Made by a program: the position numbers and the translations under genes
Source: an uncultured Myxococcales bacterium
GTDB taxonomy: Bacteria > Myxococcota > UBA727 > VGSZ01
Assembly (NCBI GenBank): GCA_903952805.1
Contig: CAJBHN010000013.1
Location: forward strand, 1 to 11,549
Reading direction: 5' to 3'
DNA length: 11,549 bases
Notes under the pieces: generated by a model
Databases searched by the model: none
What the model saw: only the letters and a program-made list of their open reading frames with translations
Told to the model about the DNA's origin: nothing
Part shown: positions 7,542-11,549 of the stretch, piece after piece
Position numbering within the stretch: the stretch's first letter is position 1
How the letters are laid out: each line of letters starts with the position of its first letter

Positions 7542-7868
7542 TCAAAGCAGAAAAGGAAGGTCCGACGATGAAAACGGATGGGGCTTGTCGGTGTCATCTT
7601 CATCGAGTGCGCCTGGGTCATCAAGAGGCTCGATGCTGATGATTTCCTCCCAGCAGACCCTCATCTTGGTGACGCCCGGGACCATGAGGTCCACCTCTCG
7701 CTCCGAAAACGTCGTCGGGATGGCTTCGATGGTCATGGACTCGACCTCTGAGGCTGGACGAACGGTGAGGCGGTACAGGTGGCGGTTCTTCAAGAGCTTT
7801 ATCGCGAGCAACTGCCGCAGTCGCCACACGCCCGATGCTGTTGTTGCCTTGAGTGCTCGCGTGGCCAT
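7542..7868 (-). CDS. Small unrecognised protein between virB8-like and virB9-like genes
   Basis: A 108-residue protein with no signal peptide or clear membrane span. A basic N-terminal part (VWRLRQLLAIKLLKNRHLYR) is followed by alternating hydrophobic strands ending in MRVCWEEIISIEPL, the look of a small Sm- or SH3-like beta barrel. An acidic tail (DDPGALDEDDTD) and a hydrophobic end (DLPFLL) follow. In RP4 this neighbourhood holds a small lipoprotein (TrbH), but this protein has no lipobox. The ATG at 7868 is chosen because GGGAG lies 6 nt upstream. An in-frame ATG at 7925 would add 19 residues and leave an 18-bp gap to the preceding gene, but its Shine-Dalgarno is poor and the added codons use more A/T-ending forms. 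It ends 29 bp before the next gene, so it is part of the same operon. Confidence 0.68.
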   Translation of the reverse strand: MATRALKATTASGVWRLRQLLAIKLLKNRHLYRLTVRPASEVESMTIEAIPTTFSEREVDLMVPGVTKMRVCWEEIISIEPLDDPGALDEDDTDKPHPFSSSDLPFLL

Positions 7869-7874
7869 TGCCTG

Positions 7875-7879
7875 CTCCC
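7875..7879 (-). promoter_or_regulatory. Shine-Dalgarno GGGAG that decides the start of the small gene
   Basis: On the minus strand GGGAG lies 6 nt before the ATG at 7868. The upstream in-frame ATGs at 7925 and 7883 have no comparable site, so translation most likely begins at 7868. Confidence 0.5.
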
Positions 7880-7943
7880 ACATCTCATTGTTGGAAGAAC
7901 CCGCCCACAATGACGAACTCGCCATCCAATAACCCCAGGCGCC

Positions 7944-8627
7944 TCAGTCGGTCTTGTCGAGGACTTCCCAGTACGACACGAGCATGCCGTAGAGCGCCGT
8001 GTTGGTGACGGGGTATTCCTTGAAGCCTGCCTGCACGAGGACCTTGCGCTTGATGGAGTTCTCCTCGCTGGGCGGCGCCAGCATGGGCATGGCCCGCGTC
8101 TTCACGACGGCTTTGCAGTTCCATTGGCCTCCGGCTCGTTCGCAGGTGATGTCTTCGAGCTTGATGGGCTCGATTTCGTTGCGGACGGTGGAGCGAACCA
8201 TCCAGTCGATGGCCGTCGTCGTGCCCGTCGGCACGACCTCCTTGGGAACGGAGACCGTGTCTGACAGCGACTGCTGAAATACCTTGCGCCATTCGCTGTT
8301 CATCAAGAGCTTGGCGTCGTCAAAGCGCTGGATGACGTCGGCGCTGTTCCAGGCAAGCAGCTTGTCGGACATCGTCAGGAAGAAGCGCTTCGCATCGATC
8401 TCGCGGACGGTGACGTCACCGGCGCGGACGAGCACCGGCTGGGCATTGGGGTTGTCGGGCCAGATGACCACTGGCGTTGGCGTCACGGCGACGGTGAACA
8501 CCATGAAGATGCTCATCAGGCCGATGGCCATGCCGATAAGGCCGAAAAGCACAATGATGCGACCGCGCTTTTCAAGGCGATGCAACAGGTCGAAGGCGTC
8601 TGGAACGTGAGGCTGTGGCGTCGTCAT
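7944..8627 (-). CDS. VirB8/TraE-like T4SS inner-membrane protein
   Basis: A 227-residue bitopic protein: a short cytoplasmic N-terminus (1-22, ending in basic LEKRGR), one membrane span at about 24-47, and a periplasmic domain of about 180 residues. The segment REIDAKRFFLTMSDKLLAWN (75-94) and the later strands (WNCKAVVKTR, then the C-terminal VTNTALYGMLVSYWEVL) fit the NTF2-like periplasmic domain of VirB8/TraE/TrbF proteins. In T4SSs this subunit bridges the inner-membrane complex and the VirB9-VirB10 core. Cys162 and Cys171 could pair. Its ATG follows the VirB6-like stop by one base, so translation is probably coupled; no strong Shine-Dalgarno is visible. The assignment rests on size, topology and position between VirB6-like and VirB9-like genes more than on sequence identity. 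Confidence 0.75.
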   Translation of the reverse strand: MTTPQPHVPDAFDLLHRLEKRGRIIVLFGLIGMAIGLMSIFMVFTVAVTPTPVVIWPDNPNAQPVLVRAGDVTVREIDAKRFFLTMSDKLLAWNSADVIQRFDDAKLLMNSEWRKVFQQSLSDTVSVPKEVVPTGTTTAIDWMVRSTVRNEIEPIKLEDITCERAGGQWNCKAVVKTRAMPMLAPPSEENSIKRKVLVQAGFKEYPVTNTALYGMLVSYWEVLDKTD

Positions 8628-8628
8628 G

Positions 8629-9936
8629 TCACTCGGCTCGATTCATATTGTTCTTGATGGCGCGACTCTTGGCGATGGCTTCGCCCTGGCTCATCTGGCG
8701 TGGTGCGGGAGCGACGCCTTCGTCACCGGCCCGGCTGGTGCTGGGTGGAGAGCCGCCGCCGCCGCCACCGCCTCCAGACGGTGGACCGCCGCCGCCGCCG
8801 TCGCCGCCGCCACCGCCTGGTGTTGCACCACCGAGGCGGCCGCTGACGACGCCTGAGGCAAACCCGGTGGCCTGGCCGAGCATCTGGCCTGCGACGGAGC
8901 CCATGCCACCGCCGCGCAGCATGGCGCCACAGAGCACGGGGATGAGGAGGTAGGCCCCACTGAGGATGAAGCAGTAGGCGATGTTCTCGCCGTAGGCCGC
9001 AAGGTTGGCGACGACCGTCGTCTGGTCGTTGACGATGGTTGTGGGGATGGCCGCGAAGCGGGCGCCCATCATGCTGCCGAGGACCTTCACGGCGAAGCCC
9101 CACAACTGGAGTTCGAGCAGGGTGAGGCCCCACGAGAAGAGCAGCCCGGAGGTCGGGCCGGGAAACGCCGAGAGGACGATGATGACGGGGCCAACGGCGA
9201 GGATGAGGGTGATGGCCGTCTTTTGGATCATGGTGAGCAGCAAGATGACGGCCGACGTCATCAGGAACGCCAGGGTCATCACCAACTCGGCGACGCTCTC
9301 CATGAAGCGGTTCATGAACTCCGTGGGCGACGTCAGCAGGAGGCTCGGGGCCGACGGCAAGAAGGGCGAGTTGAGGATGTCTCTGGCTGCCTGGGCGACG
9401 TTGCTCGATACGCCGCCGGTGGCGTCGTCGAGCTTGCTGCTGGCACTTTCATAGGCAGAGACGGCGGATTGCATGGCTTGCTTGGCGGCCGTTTGCTGTT
9501 CAGGGGTCGTTGCCTGGGCGAGGACTTCGCCGACGCGGCCCCTGTTTTGGCGCAGTCGCTGGTCGGCGATGTGCTGGCTGAAGCGAGCGGTCAGGGTCTT
9601 TGCCGAGCTTTCGACAATCGCTGCACCGTCGATGTTGCCGCCCTTGGTCAACGCCGAGCCGATGGTCATGACGCCGCTTGCAAACGTCGAGTACTGCAGC
9701 AGCAAGATGATGTGGATGGCGAGGGTACCGATGGCCTTGACGTAGTCGGCCTTTTCTCCTCGACGGAGCTTGGACAGTTCCAAGATGAGATGGGCGAGAA
9801 AGGCCATCAGCATCAGGGATGCGGCCACCGCCATGCTCGGACTGAAATTGCCTTTGATGGCCCCCTCGAGAAGGTCCAGGGAGGCTTGGGACAGGTCTTC
9901 GGCGGCCCCGTCGGCGGCGTTTTGCGGGTTGCTCAT
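8629..9936 (-). CDS. VirB6/TrbL-like polytopic T4SS membrane protein
   Basis: A 435-residue protein with about six membrane spans: near 35-54, 68-90, 213-236, 240-258, 262-288 and 317-340. A hydrophilic, Ala/Gln-rich helical region of about 120 residues (92-210) lies between spans 2 and 3. The clustered central spans around ILAVGPVIIVLSAFP and the C-terminal soluble tail are typical of VirB6/TrbL, the inner-membrane channel component. The tail holds a 23-residue Gly tract (374-396, broken by DG, PPS) and ends in a charged helix (MSQGEAIAKSRAIKNNMNR). The ATG overlaps the stop of the preceding VirB5-like gene (ATGA), with AAGG 8 nt upstream, so the two are translationally coupled. The next gene begins one base after its stop. 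Confidence 0.82.
   Translation of the reverse strand: MSNPQNAADGAAEDLSQASLDLLEGAIKGNFSPSMAVAASLMLMAFLAHLILELSKLRRGEKADYVKAIGTLAIHIILLLQYSTFASGVMTIGSALTKGGNIDGAAIVESSAKTLTARFSQHIADQRLRQNRGRVGEVLAQATTPEQQTAAKQAMQSAVSAYESASSKLDDATGGVSSNVAQAARDILNSPFLPSAPSLLLTSPTEFMNRFMESVAELVMTLAFLMTSAVILLLTMIQKTAITLILAVGPVIIVLSAFPGPTSGLLFSWGLTLLELQLWGFAVKVLGSMMGARFAAIPTTIVNDQTTVVANLAAYGENIAYCFILSGAYLLIPVLCGAMLRGGGMGSVAGQMLGQATGFASGVVSGRLGGATPGGGGGDGGGGGPPSGGGGGGGGSPPSTSRAGDEGVAPAPRQMSQGEAIAKSRAIKNNMNRAE
8749..8817 (-). repeat. GGC/GCC-type low-complexity tract encoding polyglycine
   Basis: A run rich in GCC/GCCGCC triplets on the plus strand encodes the Gly-rich tail of the VirB6-like protein (residues 374-396). 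It is a simple triplet-biased tract inside a reading frame, so length changes in multiples of three would be tolerated and slippage is possible. Confidence 0.8.
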
Positions 9937-10829
9937 GGGTTCGCCTTGCCAATTGATGCGAGGTCATCTTGGGCGGAGATGGCGAGGCCCGTCGCGGCGT
10001 TGTTGCCGGTGATGCCTGCGGCCGAGAGGCCTGCGGCCCGGCGCTCATCCTCGGCGAGGCGGGCGGCCTGGGCGTCCATCTGCTGCAGCTGCATCAGGCG
10101 CAGCATCTCTGTGAGCTGGCGAGCAGACGTGGCGGCGGCAACGCTCGCGTCGACGTTGGCCTTGGCAGAGATTGCGGCGGCTTCCTTCTGGGTGAGGTTC
10201 TCTCGCTTCTCGAGGTCCGCCCGGAGGTTGTCGTTTTCCTTGGCGATGATTTCCATGCCGGCGAGTGTCCGCAGGCTCTCGGCACCGAGGTTGCCGTAGT
10301 CCTTCTCTCGAAACGCGAGAAAGGTTTGATAGGCGTTACCGGCGCTGACGGCGGAGTCGAAGGCGCGCCGGTAGGCCGATGGGTCGAAGCCTGTTGGCGC
10401 CGACGCCAGCGACTGGTGCAGGGCTGCAGCTTCCCGATTGATGGTGTCGAGCTCGCGGAAGGACGTGAAGAAGTCGCGGCGGGCCTCGTTTAAGACCTCG
10501 TCGGGGTTTTGGAGGAAGTACAGGCTCGACTTTACGGCCTCGTTTGCCTCACGAAACGCCGCGAGGGTCCGCTGGGCCGTGTCCACCCCCTCCTGGGTCT
10601 TGTTGTAGAGCTCGACTGCCTGGCCGGTCATGACGGTGAGCTGGGCCAAGACCGCCAAGGTCTCTGCATCCACCTCCACGCCGAACCCCAAGACCGAGAC
10701 CCCGGCCGCAGAGGCTGGCTGCGAGACCAGGGCGGCTGACAAGACGGCAACGCCCAAAGCGCGTCTGAATGAGCCCTCATACCGCCTGGGGCGTGGGGCG
10801 TCGGCGAAGCTGGGATCGCGATTCTTCAT
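9933..10829 (-). CDS. VirB5/TrbJ-like secreted T4SS protein
   Basis: A 298-residue protein with a signal peptide: a long basic n-region (to about residue 25, RPRRYEGSFRR), hydrophobic core ALGVAVLSAALVS, and an AxA-type site at PASA|AG. The mature protein is almost wholly helical: long amphipathic helices (YNKTQEGVDTAQRTLAAFRE; ELDTINREAAALHQSLA) and a C-terminal coiled coil (SARQLTEMLRLMQLQQMDAQ, then AARLAEDERRAA). This fits the VirB5/TrbJ group, which helps assemble or tip the pilus. The C-terminal part resembles the TrbJ 'LLALQ.QQLA' region from memory. The ATG at 10829 is chosen because it directly precedes the signal peptide and sits 1 nt from the shared element. The frame stays open upstream to 11039, but that part would bury the signal peptide. 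It is the first gene of the T4SS row and overlaps the next gene by 4 bases. Confidence 0.72.
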   Translation of the reverse strand: MKNRDPSFADAPRPRRYEGSFRRALGVAVLSAALVSQPASAAGVSVLGFGVEVDAETLAVLAQLTVMTGQAVELYNKTQEGVDTAQRTLAAFREANEAVKSSLYFLQNPDEVLNEARRDFFTSFRELDTINREAAALHQSLASAPTGFDPSAYRRAFDSAVSAGNAYQTFLAFREKDYGNLGAESLRTLAGMEIIAKENDNLRADLEKRENLTQKEAAAISAKANVDASVAAATSARQLTEMLRLMQLQQMDAQAARLAEDERRAAGLSAAGITGNNAATGLAISAQDDLASIGKANP

Positions 10830-10830
10830 T

Positions 10831-10846
10831 GGATACACCTGTATCC
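10831..10846 (-). promoter_or_regulatory. Shared 16-bp element, perfect palindrome copy at the head of the T4SS operon
   Basis: GGATACA-GG-TGTATCC on the coding strand is a perfect 7-bp inverted repeat with a 2-nt centre, placed 1 nt before the ATG at 10829. Two other gene starts (2942 and 3857) carry gapless versions at the identical distance. AGGTG inside this copy could also serve as a Shine-Dalgarno 6 nt from the ATG, so binding here would hide it. The element is most likely an operator of the conjugation genes; the alternative is a core promoter element for transcripts with very short leaders. Confidence 0.6.
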
Positions 10847-11176
10847 TACTTTGTTTTTGCTGCCAAGTGCCAGCTTTGAGGCTGTCTGGACAGGCTCGGG
10901 TCGGGTCTCGGCGTGACCGCTGCTCCTCGATCAGCGTTCGCTGGTGTGCGGAGTCGTTCTCCTTCACGCTGCCTTCGAACTTCAGGCCACGCGTGATTGC
11001 AGACGGCGACTGACCAAGGGGTCGCTCGCCAGGCCACATCCCGGGTTCTGTCCAAACCCCGCCAGGGTCCGCACGCTGCGCCGCTTCTGGGGTGCCCCGC
11101 GCGCACTGCCCGGGTGCGTCTCATCTGCTGGTCCTTCACTCGACCACCCTCGGAGGCACAACGCCTGCGACAGCTG

Positions 11177-11205
11177 TTGACGCATCCCGTGTGTATCGTT
11201 CGATT
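11177..11205 (+). promoter_or_regulatory. Possible promoter of the plus-strand gene
   Basis: TTGACG (11177-11182) matches five of six bases of the sigma-70 -35 consensus. With a 17-bp spacer the -10 would be TCGATT, only three of six. It lies about 50 bp upstream of the proposed start and overlaps the inverted repeats at 11186-11214. Weak evidence only. Confidence 0.25.
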
Positions 11206-11214
11206 GGCCACGGG
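11186..11214. repeat. Nested inverted repeats, possible operator
   Basis: CCCGTG (11186-11191) and CACGGG (11209-11214) form a perfect 6-bp inverted repeat around a 17-nt centre. Within it ATCG-TT-CGAT (11195-11204) is a second inverted repeat with almost the same midpoint. The pair overlaps the candidate -10 region of the plus-strand gene. It is not related to the 16-bp element of the minus-strand genes. Confidence 0.3.
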
Positions 11215-11244
11215 TGCGGACTGGCTTCAAAGCATGAAGTCTTT

Positions 11245-11250
11245 GGGAGG
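11245..11250 (+). promoter_or_regulatory. Shine-Dalgarno GGGAGG favouring a TTG start
   Basis: GGGAGG lies 5 nt before TTG at 11256 in the frame of the plus-strand gene. The first ATG of that frame (11268) is 17 nt away, too far for this site, so initiation at TTG is favoured. Confidence 0.5.
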
Positions 11251-11255
11251 CCGGA

Positions 11256-11549
11256 TTGATCACGTGGATGGCCTATGTGCTTGCCGCTGTCGTCGACGAC
11301 GATGACTACAGCCTCCGGGCCAGCGCGACGACCATCCGCGTGGCCATCGAGCAGGCTCTCGCCATGCGAGGTGGCGTTCGGGCCGAGCAGCTCGCCCTCG
11401 GCATCGTACCCGCAGGCGGATGGAGTCGGCTTGCCGACGGGGCCGCCGCCCTCGCCAGCCGCGCTTTCACAGTGAAGGTCGACGATGACGTATACGGCGC
11501 TGTCATCCAGTCAGGTTCCGTCTCCTGGTGCCTTGGCCTGGGGCGGACA
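11256..11549 (+). CDS. Unrecognised protein, 5' part only, runs off the right edge
   Basis: The frame is open from TTG 11256 to the end of the window (98 codons) with strongly G/C-ending codons, as in the other real genes here. The protein starts M-ITWMAYVLAAVVDDDDYSL and continues with SATTIRVAIEQALAMRGG and AFTVKVDDDVYGAVIQSGS. No signal peptide, membrane span or known motif is clear in the part seen. The short Asp runs (DDDD at 14-17 and VDDDVY later) are notable, and no function can be proposed. The TTG start is chosen for its GGGAGG; the ATG at 11268 is the alternative. It is the only gene in the window on the plus strand, divergent from the T4SS operon, and may lie outside the conjugation module. 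Confidence 0.6.
   Translation, partial: MITWMAYVLAAVVDDDDYSLRASATTIRVAIEQALAMRGGVRAEQLALGIVPAGGWSRLADGAAALASRAFTVKVDDDVYGAVIQSGSVSWCLGLGRT

Larger units (their letters stand above)
10847..11255. other. Non-coding region between divergent genes
   Basis: About 400 bp with no convincing gene on either strand; the frames that stay open lack start signals and coding-like composition. The part nearest the T4SS operon has an A/T-rich block (10847-10859) where its promoter probably lies, but no good -35/-10 pair stands out. Short inverted repeats occur, including GGGTT/AACCC near 11043-11060 and the nested pair at 11186-11214. It should hold the promoters of both the T4SS operon and the plus-strand gene. 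Confidence 0.55.

Noticed and set aside
5797..7932. Long open frame on the plus strand opposite the kinase and VirB9-position genes
   Set aside because: It is antisense to two genes with clear motifs and operon spacing, and its predicted protein shows no recognisable domain. Long antisense frames are expected in GC-rich coding DNA.
10847..10890. Sigma-54-type promoter (TGGCAC followed by a GC) upstream of the T4SS operon
   Set aside because: The -24-like TGGCAC is present on the minus strand, but the GC that should follow is one base too close and the TTGCA part is missing.
10830..11039. N-terminal extension of the VirB5-like protein to an upstream start at 11039
   Set aside because: It would place about 70 hydrophilic residues before the signal peptide and run through the 16-bp palindrome. 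The ATG at 10829 fits the signal peptide and matches the element-to-ATG distance at two other genes.
1..11549. CRISPR arrays, tRNA or rRNA genes, insertion sequences, att sites
   Set aside because: No regularly spaced direct repeats, tRNA-like cloverleaf, rRNA stretch, transposase motif or flanking direct repeats were seen on reading both strands.

Overview
The window is high-GC DNA that reads as part of a conjugative or type IV secretion system (T4SS) cluster, almost entirely on the minus strand. The best guess for the host is a Myxococcota-like (former Deltaproteobacteria) bacterium. The reasons are a Hanks-type Ser/Thr kinase, a protein resembling the myxobacterial DUF2381 family, a lipoprotein with a carboxypeptidase-regulatory-like fold and GC-rich third codon positions. 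This host assignment is inference. Chromosome, plasmid and integrative element cannot be told apart from this window.

Layout, read in the direction of minus-strand transcription (right to left): a VirB5/TrbJ-like secreted protein (9933-10829), a VirB6/TrbL-like polytopic membrane protein (8629-9936), a VirB8/TraE-like bitopic protein (7944-8627), a small unrecognised protein (7542-7868), a VirB9-position protein resembling DUF2381 (6553-7512), and an 887-residue protein at the VirB10 position (3874-6537). After these come an unrecognised protein with two ribbon-helix-helix-like segments (3045-3857), a type IA DNA topoisomerase (660-2942) and a lipoprotein gene cut by the left edge (1-600). 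At the right edge a divergent, unrecognised plus-strand gene starts near 11256 and runs off the end. About 400 bp of non-coding DNA separates it from the operon.

The centrepiece is the 887-residue protein. Its N-terminal ~305 residues are a complete Ser/Thr kinase with every catalytic motif. A long low-complexity linker, one membrane span, a charged coiled coil and a Pro-rich stretch follow, and the C-terminus is a VirB10/TrbI-like domain. In VirB10 the N-terminus is cytoplasmic and the C-terminus reaches the outer membrane, so this fusion would hang an active kinase from the inner end of the secretion channel. A VirB10 that carries its own kinase is unusual and could couple phosphorylation to channel opening or substrate transfer.

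A second unexplained signal is a shared 16-bp, partly palindromic element placed exactly 1 nt upstream of three start codons: the virB5-like gene, the ribbon-helix-helix-like gene and the topoisomerase gene. It divides the cluster into three likely transcription units under one control. The ribbon-helix-helix-like protein, whose own start carries the element, is the natural candidate regulator. VirB4, VirB11, VirD4 and a relaxase are not in the window.
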